A stretch of 64,000 nt of DNA, from NCBI RefSeq assembly GCF_001044395.1, contig NZ_JANU01000002.1, positions 158,386-222,385 on the forward strand, in the 5' to 3' direction. This document shows, in pieces, positions 23,288 to 32,346 of the stretch (position 1 is the first letter of the stretch; every line of letters begins with the position of its first letter). The position numbers and the translations under genes were made by a program. The notes under the pieces are model-generated. The model did no database searches and had not been told where the DNA came from. It saw only the letters and a list, made by a program, of their open reading frames with translations. This DNA comes from Caenimonas sp. SL110 (GTDB taxonomy: Bacteria; Pseudomonadota; Gammaproteobacteria; Burkholderiales; Burkholderiaceae_C).

Positions 23288-24642
23288 GCGTCCCTGGCCG
23301 GTGCCGTCACCGTCGTGCGCGACGCCAGCCATACCAGCAGCAACACCGGCACGCCCAGGAATGCTGTTGCGGTGAAGAAGTTGACGTAGCCGTACGCATC
23401 GACGAACTTGCCTGAAAAACCGGCGAGCCACTTGGGCAGCAACAGCATCATCGAGCTGAAAAGCGCGTATTGCGTTGCCGAGTATTTGATGTTGGTCAGG
23501 CTCGACAGGTAGGCGATGAATGCCGCCGATGCAATGCCGCTGGAAAGGTTGTCGGCTGCGATCACGAAGATCAGGCCATGCAGGTCGTGGCCGCGCGTGC
23601 CCAGCCAGGCGAACAGCAGGTTGCTGGCGGCGCTCAGGATCGCGCCCAGCATCAGCACCCGCATCACGCCAAAGCGCATCGACAACGCTCCGCCGATGAA
23701 CGCGCCCACCAGGGTCATGATCACGCCGTACACCTTGGTGACGGCGGCGACCTCGTCCTTGGTGTAGCCCATGTCCACGTAGAACGGGTTGGCCATGATG
23801 CCCATCACGATGTCGCTGATGCGGTACACCGCGATCAGCCCCAGGATGAGCGCCGCGTGCCAGCCGTAGCGGCGAATGAATTCGGCGAAAGGCTCGACCA
23901 GCACCTCGCGCAGCCATGCAGCTGCGTTGCGGGCGGGCGGTAGCACCTTGTGCGAGGGTTCGGGCGAGAGCAAAACCGTCGCCATGCCCACAAGCATCGA
24001 CGCCGCCATCACGAGATAAGCGGTCTGCCACGCGGCATGCTGGTAGTTGGCGACGTTGGCCACTTCGGCGCGGGCGGCAATCCACAGCACGCCGGCACCG
24101 GCCCAGATCATCGCCAGCCGATAGCCCGTCTGGTAGGCAGCGGCGAGGGCCGCCTGCTTGTCCGTATCGGCAGACTCGATGCGAAATGCGTCCAGCGCAA
24201 TGTCTTGCGTGGCCGAGCCGAATGCCACCAGCAATGCGCACCAGACGATCGTTTCGAGCGATGCCTTGGGGTCAGTGAATGCCATGCCCACGATGCCCGC
24301 GACAACGATGCACTGTGCGAACAGCAGCCATGCGCGCCGCCGCCCCAGCAGGCGCGACAGGATGGGAATCGGCATCCGGTCCACCAGCGGCGCCCAGCAC
24401 CACTTGAAGGCGTAGGCCAGCCCGACCCACGACAGGTATCCGATGGTGGTGCGGTCGATGCCGGCCTCGCGCAGCCAGAAGCTCAGGGTACCCAGCACCA
24501 GCAGCAAGGGCAAGCCCGCCGAGAAGCCCAGGAACAGCATGCGCAGCGTGGCGGGTTCGAGATAGACCTTGAGCGTCTGGCCCCAGGTCGGAGGCGGGGT
24601 CTGAGGTTGAGGCTGAGGCAGGGTATTGGTGTTGTCCGACAT
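23284..24642 (-). CDS. ampG: AmpG-like MFS permease (muropeptide transporter)
   Basis: 452 aa with about 12-14 membrane helices. The N-terminal FLGFSAGLPLLLVLGTLSFWLREAGID and LSWVGLAYAFKWCWAPLVDR segments are characteristic of AmpG, which brings anhydro-muropeptides from the periplasm into the cytoplasm for cell-wall recycling. The Pro/Gln-rich first 20 residues are unusual but soluble. Overlaps the acyl-CoA ligase gene end by 4 bp. Confidence 0.85.
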   Translation of the reverse strand: MSDNTNTLPQPQPQTPPPTWGQTLKVYLEPATLRMLFLGFSAGLPLLLVLGTLSFWLREAGIDRTTIGYLSWVGLAYAFKWCWAPLVDRMPIPILSRLLGRRRAWLLFAQCIVVAGIVGMAFTDPKASLETIVWCALLVAFGSATQDIALDAFRIESADTDKQAALAAAYQTGYRLAMIWAGAGVLWIAARAEVANVANYQHAAWQTAYLVMAASMLVGMATVLLSPEPSHKVLPPARNAAAWLREVLVEPFAEFIRRYGWHAALILGLIAVYRISDIVMGIMANPFYVDMGYTKDEVAAVTKVYGVIMTLVGAFIGGALSMRFGVMRVLMLGAILSAASNLLFAWLGTRGHDLHGLIFVIAADNLSSGIASAAFIAYLSSLTNIKYSATQYALFSSMMLLLPKWLAGFSGKFVDAYGYVNFFTATAFLGVPVLLLVWLASRTTVTAPARDA

Positions 24643-24675
24643 GCGGGTGGCTTTCGCTGTTTATCATGGCCCTCC

Positions 24676-25512
24676 ATGTGCCAGCAATGCTACCAATCAA
24701 CACACAGCCCGTGGCCCCGCCGCGGGTTTCTTCTCGCCATGGGCGCTGCGATCGCGTCGCCGGCCATGGCGCAGGTCGATGTGGGGCAGGCGTCGCGGTT
24801 GCGGGGCCTGGTGCCTGCAGACAAGATCGAGCAGGCGGGCGTCATGCAGTATTCGCAGCTCATGGAAAAGGCCCGTGCCCAGAATGCGCTCGCGCCGGAA
24901 GGCCATCCGCAACTGCAACGCCTGCGCGCGATTGCGTCGAAACTGGTTGCGCAAAGCGGCAAGTGGAACGATCGCGCCAAGGACTGGCGCTGGGAGGTCA
25001 ACCTGATTGGCAGCCAGCAGATCAACGCGTTCTGCATGCCCGGCGGCAAGATCGCCTTCTTCACTGGCATCCTGAGCCAGCTCAAGCTCACCGACGACGA
25101 AGTGGCCATGGTGATGGGCCACGAGATCGCGCATGCGCTGCGTGAACATGCGCGCGCCCGCATCGCCAAGAGCCAGGGCACGGGCACCATTCTGTCGATC
25201 GGTGCGCAGTTGCTGGGCCTGGGTCAGGTCGGCGATCTCGCGGCCAATGTCGGCACCAAACTCATCACGCTCAAGTTCAGCCGCAATGACGAGATCGACG
25301 CCGACCTGGTCGGCCTGGAACTCGCGGCGCGCGCGGGGTTCGACCCCAACGCATCCATCGCGCTGTGGGAAAAGATGGGCAAGGCCAAGGGCGGCAAGGG
25401 CTCGCCCGCGTTTCTATCGACCCATCCCACAGGCCCGGATCGCATCGAGCGGCTTCGCGAGAACGTGCCTCGCGTCAAGGGCCTCTACCAGCAGGCGGTC
25501 GGCAAGCGCTGA
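24676..25512 (+). CDS. M48-family metalloprotease, exported
   Basis: 278 aa from ATG 24676. A twin-arginine-like signal (PRRGFLLAMGAAIASPAMA) leads to a peptidase domain with zinc motif HEIAH (in VMGHEIAHALREH) and the downstream third ligand in EIDADLVG. Similar to Oma1/LoiP-like periplasmic M48 proteases involved in envelope quality control. It is divergent from ampG with a 33-bp gap. A frame open further upstream is antisense to ampG and is not used. Confidence 0.88.
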   Translation: MCQQCYQSTHSPWPRRGFLLAMGAAIASPAMAQVDVGQASRLRGLVPADKIEQAGVMQYSQLMEKARAQNALAPEGHPQLQRLRAIASKLVAQSGKWNDRAKDWRWEVNLIGSQQINAFCMPGGKIAFFTGILSQLKLTDDEVAMVMGHEIAHALREHARARIAKSQGTGTILSIGAQLLGLGQVGDLAANVGTKLITLKFSRNDEIDADLVGLELAARAGFDPNASIALWEKMGKAKGGKGSPAFLSTHPTGPDRIERLRENVPRVKGLYQQAVGKR

Positions 25513-25539
25513 GCGTTTGCGCGATTCGTCAACCGTCGT

Positions 25540-27255
25540 TCAGATGTAGTCGATGCCGGTCGAGGCCAGGCCGACGATGTTGACGTTCTCGACGTTGAGC
25601 CAGAACTCGGCCGCAGCCACGCCGAACGCAGCTTGCGTGTAGCTGCCGTTGTCCATGTACTGCGCCCAGGTCTGGATGTAATCGGCAGGCATCACCGTGC
25701 CTGCGATGTTGTTGACCAGCAGGGTTGCGACGGCGTGGTTGGATGCGCCGCCGCCCAGCGCTGCATTGATCGATGACATGACCAGTCCCTCGAAGCTGGT
25801 GCCCGCGTCCAGCGAGGCCATCGCCGAGCCGATCAGGCCCGCATGGTGGGATGCGGCCACGCCGTTCACCGCGCCCAGCAACTTGACGGCCAGGCCTGCG
25901 TTGCCATCGACGTCTAAAGCCACCTTGGCATCGTTGAACTGCAGGCGCTCGACGCCAGACAGGATGTCGGAGCCGGTCGCGCCGCCGGACACCATCTTGC
26001 CTGTGCCGTAAGCGGCAATGGTGTAGCCCGCACGCAAGGCATTGATGACAGCGGTGTCCAGGCCCGCCCCGCCTTCGATCCAGTCGTTGCCGCCGCGGCC
26101 TTCGATCCGGTCGTTGCCCATGCCGCCGGAGATGGTGTTGTCCGCTGCATTGCCGGAAATCGTGTCCGCGTAGCTGGTGCCCACGGCGTGCTCGATCACG
26201 GCGCCCTTGGCAATCGACAGCGTGTTGGTGTAGGTGGCAGTGACGCTGCCGCCAGCGGCCGGCCGGGCCGATGCGGTGACCGCCGTGCCGATGTTGCTGA
26301 CAGACCCGTCGGCCATGTCCAGGGTGATGGACCGGGCCAGGTGGCTGCCGTCGAGGGTGTCGGTGCCGCCGGCGTCCCACAGTGCATGAAAGCCCTGCTG
26401 GAACCTGCCGTCGGCCAGGTCGTATGTCGTGTTGCCTGCGTTGCTCGAAGACGCGCCGTAGAGATATTGCAAGGCGGCGATGTCCAGCGGCATGGGCTCA
26501 TTGGGGTACTTGGACATGTAGCCCGAAGAGCCGCCTGCCACCGTCGAATAGCTCATCACGGTGTTGGGGATGATGTTCTGCTCGGCGCTGAGCACGGAGC
26601 CGCTCTCGAACGGGTGCTTCAGGCCCAGGGCGTGGAGTGTTTCGTGCAGGATCAGGTTGGGGCGATAGAAGTCCCAGGTCGATGAGGCCTGGTCGGCACC
26701 GATCCAGACATCGCCGCCGATGGCGGATGCAGACGGAAAGTAGGCGTAGCCCGCAAAGCTCATCTGGTTGGGTTCGGCCGAGTAGCCGTAACGCAGCACG
26801 CCGCACTCGGCAGCGTTGTCTGCCACTTCGACGAAGTCGACGTTGCAGACGGCCTCGATGGTGGACAGCAGCTGGCGTGTGAGGGCCTTGTCGGCTTCCG
26901 AGAAGCTCGAAAGCGAACTGCTCATCTGCGAATAGGTGAACGACGACTGCCACGGGTTGGCAAATGAATACGTGATGATCGTCGTGGTGCTGGAGTCCTG
27001 GCTGGACCACATGCTTCCGGACATCAGTGCATCGACGTTGCCGCCGATGCCGTAGGTCGCTGCGCTGCCCACGAACTGATAGGCGTTGTCGTAGGGCGAG
27101 GTAGCGAAGGCACCGATGGAGCCGCCTTCGCCGGGGAGCATCGCGTCGCCGCAAGCCGGGCAGCCGCAGGTGTAGGCGGGCAGTGCGAGTTGCGCGGGCT
27201 CGCTGTTCAGGAGGCTGGAGAAAAGTCCTGTGGCGGCACTGGTTTCGAACAACAT
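25540..27255 (-). CDS. Serralysin-like M10 metalloprotease with RTX repeats
   Basis: 571 aa from ATG 27255, preceded by AGGGA. Zinc motif HETLH (204-208) with H214, and Met-turn VMSYS (~M234), define the M10/serralysin clan. Glycine-rich calcium-binding RTX repeats (GGMGNDRIEGRGGNDWIEGG, ~390-410) follow. The C-terminal ~130 residues resemble the DUF4214-type tail found on secreted RTX proteins. There is no N-terminal signal peptide, as expected for type I secretion through a C-terminal signal; no transporter genes are in the window. The N-terminal CGCPAC motif (~30-35) is unusual and could act as a cysteine switch. Confidence 0.88.
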   Translation of the reverse strand: MLFETSAATGLFSSLLNSEPAQLALPAYTCGCPACGDAMLPGEGGSIGAFATSPYDNAYQFVGSAATYGIGGNVDALMSGSMWSSQDSSTTTIITYSFANPWQSSFTYSQMSSSLSSFSEADKALTRQLLSTIEAVCNVDFVEVADNAAECGVLRYGYSAEPNQMSFAGYAYFPSASAIGGDVWIGADQASSTWDFYRPNLILHETLHALGLKHPFESGSVLSAEQNIIPNTVMSYSTVAGGSSGYMSKYPNEPMPLDIAALQYLYGASSSNAGNTTYDLADGRFQQGFHALWDAGGTDTLDGSHLARSITLDMADGSVSNIGTAVTASARPAAGGSVTATYTNTLSIAKGAVIEHAVGTSYADTISGNAADNTISGGMGNDRIEGRGGNDWIEGGAGLDTAVINALRAGYTIAAYGTGKMVSGGATGSDILSGVERLQFNDAKVALDVDGNAGLAVKLLGAVNGVAASHHAGLIGSAMASLDAGTSFEGLVMSSINAALGGGASNHAVATLLVNNIAGTVMPADYIQTWAQYMDNGSYTQAAFGVAAAEFWLNVENVNIVGLASTGIDYI

Positions 27256-27447
27256 GAGGGTCCCTTGATCGGTCTTGAAAACACGCCTTGAAGGCATGTG
27301 TTCATGAGACCGTTCGGGGGACTTCGAGCCTTAGGTGAAAGCAGCGTTCGACCTAAGCTGATGCGACCGGGGGGCTAGGGCGGATGCCTAGTCGACACGC
27401 TGACTAGTGCCTATCGGGGTATGGGCGAAAACATGTACGCCAGACGC

Positions 27448-27473
27448 AAAAAAGGCCCCGCGAGGGGCCTTTT
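27448..27473. terminator. Bidirectional terminator
   Basis: GGCCCC-GCGA-GGGGCC stem with A6 before and T4 after. It lies 26 bp downstream of the EamA transporter stop (which is read leftward) and upstream of the protease gene. Confidence 0.8.
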
Positions 27474-27499
27474 GAAACCATTGGATTGCGTGACTCGCG

Positions 27500-28405
27500 C
27501 TATCGGCTTAGGGCGTTTGCTGATGCTGCGGGTTTTGCGGGCCACAGCACCGATGCGATCGCTACCACCATCAACACGACCGCAGCCCAGTCTTGCCAGT
27601 GCAGGATTTCACCGAGCCACAAGGCGCCGCTGAATACGCCGAGCACCGGTATGAACATCACGCTCAATGTCGATGCCACCGGTGGCAGGCCGCGTGCGAG
27701 ATAGAACCATGCCGCGTGGGCGTAGCCGAAGATGAGGATCGCGTTGTAGCCGATCGCCCAGGCCACAGGGCCTGTTGGCACGCGCCACTGGTCGCTCTCG
27801 AAGATGAGCGACAGCAGTCCCATCGTGAGGCCTGCGGCCACGGTCATCCAGAACGACAGCGTGAGCGTGGGCAGCTCGATCTTCGAGCGGCGCAGAAGCT
27901 GCGTGCCCAGCGCCCACACGCAGGCCGCAAAGAGGGCGAGCGCGACGGCACCTGGTTTGCCTGCAAGCCCGGTGAATTCATGCCACAGGAGCAGCGACAC
28001 GCCGAGCGCGGCCGCAGCAACGCCGGTCCATGCGCGGCGGCTGAGCATTGCGTGAAAGACCAGCGCGCCGATCACCGCCGAAAAGATCGGCATCGTGTAG
28101 CCGAGGATGGCGGCGCGTCCGCTGGAGAGACTGCGCACCGCCAAAATGATGCAGATGTGCCAGATCATCATGTTGGTGACGGTGAGCCACGAGAACTCGA
28201 GCCAGTATTTGCGCGGCAGGCGAAACGGCACCTTGAGCACGACGAGCGCCAGGCCCAGCACCGGGATGCCCAGCAGGATGGATAGCGCGCGGAAGGTCAG
28301 CGCCGGGTAGCCCGTCACGCCCAGCTTCATCACCGGCCAGTTCAAGCCCCACACCACCGTGAGGAGAACGAGGGTTGCGATCTGGCGTGAGGTCAATCTT
28401 TGCAT
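27500..28405 (-). CDS. EamA/DMT-family transporter
   Basis: 301 aa from ATG 28405, with ten membrane helices in two EamA repeats (first from VVWGLNWPVMKLGVTGYPALTFRALS; second from VALALFAACVWALGTQLL). Drug/metabolite-transporter superfamily; substrate unknown. The open frame continues upstream to 28753 but crosses repeats and the pyrF start region. Confidence 0.88.
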   Translation of the reverse strand: MQRLTSRQIATLVLLTVVWGLNWPVMKLGVTGYPALTFRALSILLGIPVLGLALVVLKVPFRLPRKYWLEFSWLTVTNMMIWHICIILAVRSLSSGRAAILGYTMPIFSAVIGALVFHAMLSRRAWTGVAAAALGVSLLLWHEFTGLAGKPGAVALALFAACVWALGTQLLRRSKIELPTLTLSFWMTVAAGLTMGLLSLIFESDQWRVPTGPVAWAIGYNAILIFGYAHAAWFYLARGLPPVASTLSVMFIPVLGVFSGALWLGEILHWQDWAAVVLMVVAIASVLWPAKPAASANALSR

Positions 28406-28427
28406 TGCGCGGGTGATTGTGCGGCAT

Positions 28428-28538
28428 CCACCGCGAAGCGGCGAGAGCCGCTCAATACCTGGATTGCGGATCGAGTCCGCAATGACAGCCTCTGTCTGGA
28501 TGTCATACCGGGCTTGACCCGGTATCCACCGCAAAGCG
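28428..28538. repeat. Intergenic palindromic repeat cluster 1
   Basis: Two units of a REP-like family: GGATTGCGGATCGAGTCCGC (from 28461, continuing AATGACAGCC) and TGTCATACCGGGCTTGACCC (from 28501, continuing GGTATCCACCGC). Each core is an inverted repeat. The same family is found at 31233, 45117 and 47411. Confidence 0.75.
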
Positions 28539-28577
28539 GCTGCGGCCGTTGAAGACATGGCTCTTACAATCCACGCC

Positions 28578-29402
28578 ATGACCTTCATCGAGATGCTGCG
28601 CCAGGCCGAGCAGCAAAGCGGCTCCATGCTCTGTGTGGGCCTGGACCCCGAGCCTTCCCGTTTTCCCGCCCACATGAAGGGCGATGCCTCGAAGATCTTC
28701 GACTTCTGCGCGCGCATCGTCGATGCCACCGCCGATCTCGTCATCGCCTTCAAACCCCAGATCGCCTACTTCGCAGCCAACCGCGCCGAAGACCAGCTCG
28801 AGCGGCTGATGGCGCACATGCGTGCCGTCGCGCCTCATGTGCCAGTCATCCTCGATGCCAAGCGCGGCGACATCGGCTCCACCGCGCAGCAATATGCGCG
28901 TGAGGTGTTCGAGCGCTATGGCGCCGACTGCGTGACGCTCTCGCCCTTCATGGGCCGCGACTCGGTCGAGCCTTATCTCGAATACCCCGGCAAGGGCGCC
29001 TTCCTGCTGTGCCGCACATCCAATCCGGGTGGCGATGACTTCCAGAGCCAGCGCCTGTCATCGGTCGAGGGCGAGCCGCTGATGTACGAGCACATCGCGC
29101 GCCTGGCGCAAGGGCCGTGGAACACCAACGGCCAGCTCGGGCTCGTCGTGGGTGCGACCTATCCGGCCGAGATCGAACGTGTGCGCGCCATTGCGCCGAC
29201 GCTGCCGCTGCTCATCCCCGGTGTGGGCGCGCAGGGCGGCGATGCGATCGCCACGGTGAAGGCCGGCTGGCGCCCCGATGCGCCCATCGTCGTCAATTCA
29301 TCGCGCGCGGTGCTGTACGCATCGAGCGGACAGGACTTTGCCGATGCCGCGCGCCGTGAAGCCATCAGGACACGTGATCTGCTGGCCAGCGGCCGCAACT
29401 GA
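28578..29402 (+). CDS. pyrF: Orotidine 5'-phosphate decarboxylase
   Basis: 274 aa, the longer type 2 PyrF. Catalyses the last step of UMP synthesis in the cytoplasm. Signature [15 protein letters not shown] contains the catalytic Asp-Lys-x-x-Asp. Phosphate-binding end [12 protein letters not shown] and VNSSRAVLY match. The start at 28578 fits the family; ATG at 28557 would add seven residues. Confidence 0.95.
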   Translation: MTFIEMLRQAEQQSGSMLCVGLDPEPSRFPAHMKGDASKIFDFCARIVDATADLVIAFKPQIAYFAANRAEDQLERLMAHMRAVAPHVPVILDAKRGDIGSTAQQYAREVFERYGADCVTLSPFMGRDSVEPYLEYPGKGAFLLCRTSNPGGDDFQSQRLSSVEGEPLMYEHIARLAQGPWNTNGQLGLVVGATYPAEIERVRAIAPTLPLLIPGVGAQGGDAIATVKAGWRPDAPIVVNSSRAVLYASSGQDFADAARREAIRTRDLLASGRN

Positions 29403-29429
29403 TTTGCAGAAATTCGCAGGAGAAAAGTT

Positions 29430-31169
29430 TTGACCGAACGCAAGAAGCCCGAAGAACTCCGAAGCCACCGCTGGTACGGCGTCAAAGACCTGCGCTCGTT
29501 CGGCCATCGTTCGCGCACCTCGCAGATGGGCTATCACCGCAGCGACTACGCGGGCAAGCCGGTGATCGCGATCATCAACACCTGGAGCGACATCAACCCC
29601 TGCCATTCGCACTTCAAGCAGCGGGTCGAAGAGGTCAAGCGCGGCATCTGGCAAGCGGGCGGGTTTCCGGTGGAGATGCCGGCGATCTCGCTGTCCGAGC
29701 CTTTCCAGAAGCCGACCACCATGCTGTACCGCAACCTGCTGGCGATGGAATGCGAGGAGCTGCTGCGCTCCTACCCGGCCGATGGCTGCGTGCTGATGGG
29801 CGGCTGCGACAAGACCACGCCTGCGCTGGTGATGGGCGCGATCTCGATGGACCTGCCGGCGATCTTCATGCCCGCAGGCCCGATGCTGCGTGGCGACTAC
29901 AAGGGCGAGTACCTGGGGTCGGGCTCCGACACCTGGAAATACTGGGCCGAACTGCGCGCGGGCAACATCACCGAAGGCGACTGGCAAGAGGTTGAAGACG
30001 GGATCGCGCGATCAGCCGGTCATTGCATGACGATGGGCACGGCCAGCACGATGTGCTCGGCGATGGAGGTGCTGGGGCTGACCTTGCCCGGCGCGTCGTC
30101 CATCCCCGCGCCGGATTCGCGCCACTCGCAGATGGCGACGCTCACGGGCAAGCGCATCGTCGACATGGTGTGGGAAGACCTGAAGCCCTCGGACATCCTC
30201 ACCGCGCAATCGTTTGACAACGCAGTGACGGCGGTGCTGGCGCTCGGTGGCTCGACCAACTCGGTGGTGCACCTGATTGCGTTGGCACGACGCGCGGGTG
30301 TCGCGCTCGACCTGCAGCGCTTCGATGCGCTGGCACGTCGCACGCCGGTGCTGGCCAACTTGCGACCGAGCGGCAAGTACCTGATGGAAGATTTCTATTA
30401 CGCCGGCGGCCTGCGCGCGTTCCTCACGCAGCTGGGCGATCTGATGGACTTCGGCCAGTTGACCTGCACCGGTACGACCCTGGGCGCGAACATCGAAGGC
30501 GCCAGGGTCTTCAACGACGATGTGATCCGCCCGCGCAGCAAGGCGCTGGTGGAAAGCGATGGCCTGGCGGTGCTCACCGGCAACCTCGCGCCCGGCGGCG
30601 CTGTCATCAAGCCGGCTGCGATGGAACCGCACCTGCGCAAGCACACCGGCCCGGCTGTCGTGTTCAAGGATTACAACGACATGGCCGCGCGCATCGATTC
30701 ACCGGATCTGCAGGTCACCAAAGACAGCGTGATCGTGCTGCAAAGCGCGGGCCCGCAAGGCGCGCCCGGCATGCCCGAATGGGGACAGTTGCCCATCCCG
30801 CAGAAGCTGTTGAAAGAGGGCGTGCGCGACATGCTGCGTATCAGCGATGCGCGCATGAGCGGCACGAGCTATGGCGCCTGCGTGTTGCACGTCACGCCCG
30901 AGTCGCATGTGGGTGGTCCGCTGGGGCTGCTGCGCGATGGCGACCTGATTTCGCTGGATGTGGATGCGCGCCGCATCGACATGCAGGTGAGCGACGAAGA
31001 ACTGGCGCAGCGCAAGGCGCAGTGGAAGCAGCCCGCTCCCAAGTTCACGCGCGGCTTCGGCGTGCTGTACCTCAAGCACATCCAGCAGGCCGATACCGGC
31101 TGCGACTTTGATTTTCTGGAGACGGAAAAGAAGGTTGAAGCGGATGGGGGCGAGCCGGAGATTCACTGA
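29430..31169 (+). CDS. IlvD/Edd-family sugar-acid dehydratase (L-arabinonate dehydratase-like)
   Basis: 579 aa with a TTG start, decided by AGGAGA nine bases upstream. Three Fe-S cysteines are in place: [16 protein letters not shown] and [11 protein letters not shown]. The RMSGTSYG motif holds the catalytic Ser. The whole length follows the pentonate dehydratases (L-arabinonate or D-xylonate dehydratase) more than the biosynthetic IlvD, for example in [13 protein letters not shown] near the N-terminus. It removes water from a sugar acid to give a 2-keto-3-deoxy acid. No other sugar-oxidation genes are adjacent, so the exact substrate is uncertain. Confidence 0.88.
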   Translation: MTERKKPEELRSHRWYGVKDLRSFGHRSRTSQMGYHRSDYAGKPVIAIINTWSDINPCHSHFKQRVEEVKRGIWQAGGFPVEMPAISLSEPFQKPTTMLYRNLLAMECEELLRSYPADGCVLMGGCDKTTPALVMGAISMDLPAIFMPAGPMLRGDYKGEYLGSGSDTWKYWAELRAGNITEGDWQEVEDGIARSAGHCMTMGTASTMCSAMEVLGLTLPGASSIPAPDSRHSQMATLTGKRIVDMVWEDLKPSDILTAQSFDNAVTAVLALGGSTNSVVHLIALARRAGVALDLQRFDALARRTPVLANLRPSGKYLMEDFYYAGGLRAFLTQLGDLMDFGQLTCTGTTLGANIEGARVFNDDVIRPRSKALVESDGLAVLTGNLAPGGAVIKPAAMEPHLRKHTGPAVVFKDYNDMAARIDSPDLQVTKDSVIVLQSAGPQGAPGMPEWGQLPIPQKLLKEGVRDMLRISDARMSGTSYGACVLHVTPESHVGGPLGLLRDGDLISLDVDARRIDMQVSDEELAQRKAQWKQPAPKFTRGFGVLYLKHIQQADTGCDFDFLETEKKVEADGGEPEIH

Positions 31170-31232
31170 TAGAGCGCTGCGCGCAACGGCACTTTGTTCG
31201 GCGGTTCGCGTACGGCGTGACAGCCAATACGG

Positions 31233-31323
31233 CTGTCATTGCGGACTTGATCCGCAATCCATGCCTGATCGAGCGCGGTCGCCGCTTCGCGGTGGATGCC
31301 GGATCAAGTCCGGCATGACAGCC
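31233..31323. repeat. Intergenic palindromic repeat cluster 2
   Basis: A unit TGTCATTGCGGACTTGATCC (31234 on, ending GCAATCC) and an inverted partner GGATGCCGGATCAAGTCCGG (31293 on, ending CATGACAGCC), joined by CCGCTTCGCGGT. This is the most complete head-to-head pair of the family. Confidence 0.8.
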
Positions 31324-31378
31324 TCACTGCCCACCGGTTTCGATGGCGGCGTCCAATTGCCGGCTTCGTTGGCGGCAA

Positions 31379-31846
31379 CTACTTGCCCCGATACTGCGTC
31401 AAAAACGCAATCACCTTCGCCTTGTCGTAATCCTTCTCCGCTTCGAGCGACGCCGTCTCCTGCGAGCGGACCAGCTTGCCGTCGCCGTCGAGGACGAACA
31501 GGTGCGGATAGCCGTCCACCTTGGGCCAGCGTGACAGCACGGCCTCGTTCTTGTTTTCTTTCGAGAAGTTCACCTTGAGCCAGACGTAGTGGTCATCGAC
31601 CAGCTTCTTCACATCGGCGTTGCGCGTGATGAAGCGGTCCAGGATGTGGCACCAGGGGCACCACTCGCCGCCCACATCGACGATCACGCGCTTGCCCTGC
31701 TTCTTTGCCAGGGCGGTTGCCGCGGCCACATCGGCAGCAGCGTCGCGCTTCGGATCGAACTTGGCGGGAAGGTCGAAGGCAAACGCCGCCTGCGCAAGCG
31801 CGGTGACCGCGCCGGCGAGAATCAATTTCAGGAATTGTCTTTTCAT
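31379..31846 (-). CDS. Exported thioredoxin-like protein
   Basis: 155 aa with a Sec signal peptide (KLILAGAVTALAQAAFA). The thioredoxin fold has active-site CPWC (GGEWCPWCHILD) and cis-Pro in GYPHLFVLD. Probably a periplasmic thiol reductase of the thioredoxin_7/DUF255-like kind. Partner unknown. Confidence 0.85.
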   Translation of the reverse strand: MKRQFLKLILAGAVTALAQAAFAFDLPAKFDPKRDAAADVAAATALAKKQGKRVIVDVGGEWCPWCHILDRFITRNADVKKLVDDHYVWLKVNFSKENKNEAVLSRWPKVDGYPHLFVLDGDGKLVRSQETASLEAEKDYDKAKVIAFLTQYRGK

Positions 31847-31898
31847 GAGGCAGACAGCATAGCCGCGACTGACGCGCCGCGCAGTCGTTGCGTAGCGA

Positions 31899-32264
31899 TC
31901 AGGCGGTCTTTGTCTGCCACAGGCCCAGCGCCGCGCCCGACGGGTCGACGATCACGCTGAACCAGCCCATCTCGGCCACCGGCGTCACCGGCTGCATGAC
32001 CTTTCCGCCCAGCGTCTCTGCTTTCTTTGTCGCGGCATGGATGTCCGCCACCTCGACATACGCCAGCCAGAACGACGGAGTTCCAGGAACCGGGTTCGTC
32101 ATCATGCCGCCGCCAGTGCCCTGGCCAACGTCGATCGTTGTGTAGGTCATCCCTGGCCCCATGGGCATCTCTTCGAGCTTCCAGTCAAAAAGGCTGGCGT
32201 AAAAACTCTTGGCTGCAGGCAGGTCGTTGCTGCTCAGTTCGACGTGGACGAAGGGATTGGCCAT
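31899..32264 (-). CDS. VOC-family (glyoxalase/bleomycin-resistance fold) protein
   Basis: 121 aa from ATG 32264 with GGAGAG upstream. Two beta-alpha-beta-beta-beta repeats: FVHVELSSNDLPAAKSFYASLFDWKLE, then FWLAYVEVADIHAATKKAETLGGKV ... FSVIVDPSGAALGLWQ. Substrate unknown. Confidence 0.85.
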   Translation of the reverse strand: MANPFVHVELSSNDLPAAKSFYASLFDWKLEEMPMGPGMTYTTIDVGQGTGGGMMTNPVPGTPSFWLAYVEVADIHAATKKAETLGGKVMQPVTPVAEMGWFSVIVDPSGAALGLWQTKTA

Positions 32265-32346
32265 GGTGCTCTCCGGTGGGTTGTGTAACCGCGACCGTCG
32301 CGGCTGCAACGAGAATGCCGGATGCTAGTGCACGAATGCGTCAGGA

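Noticed and set aside
21671..24241. 856-aa frame on the minus strand
   Set aside because: It lies opposite the acyl-CoA ligase and overlaps ampG in another frame; it has Arg/Ala-rich composition and no domain.
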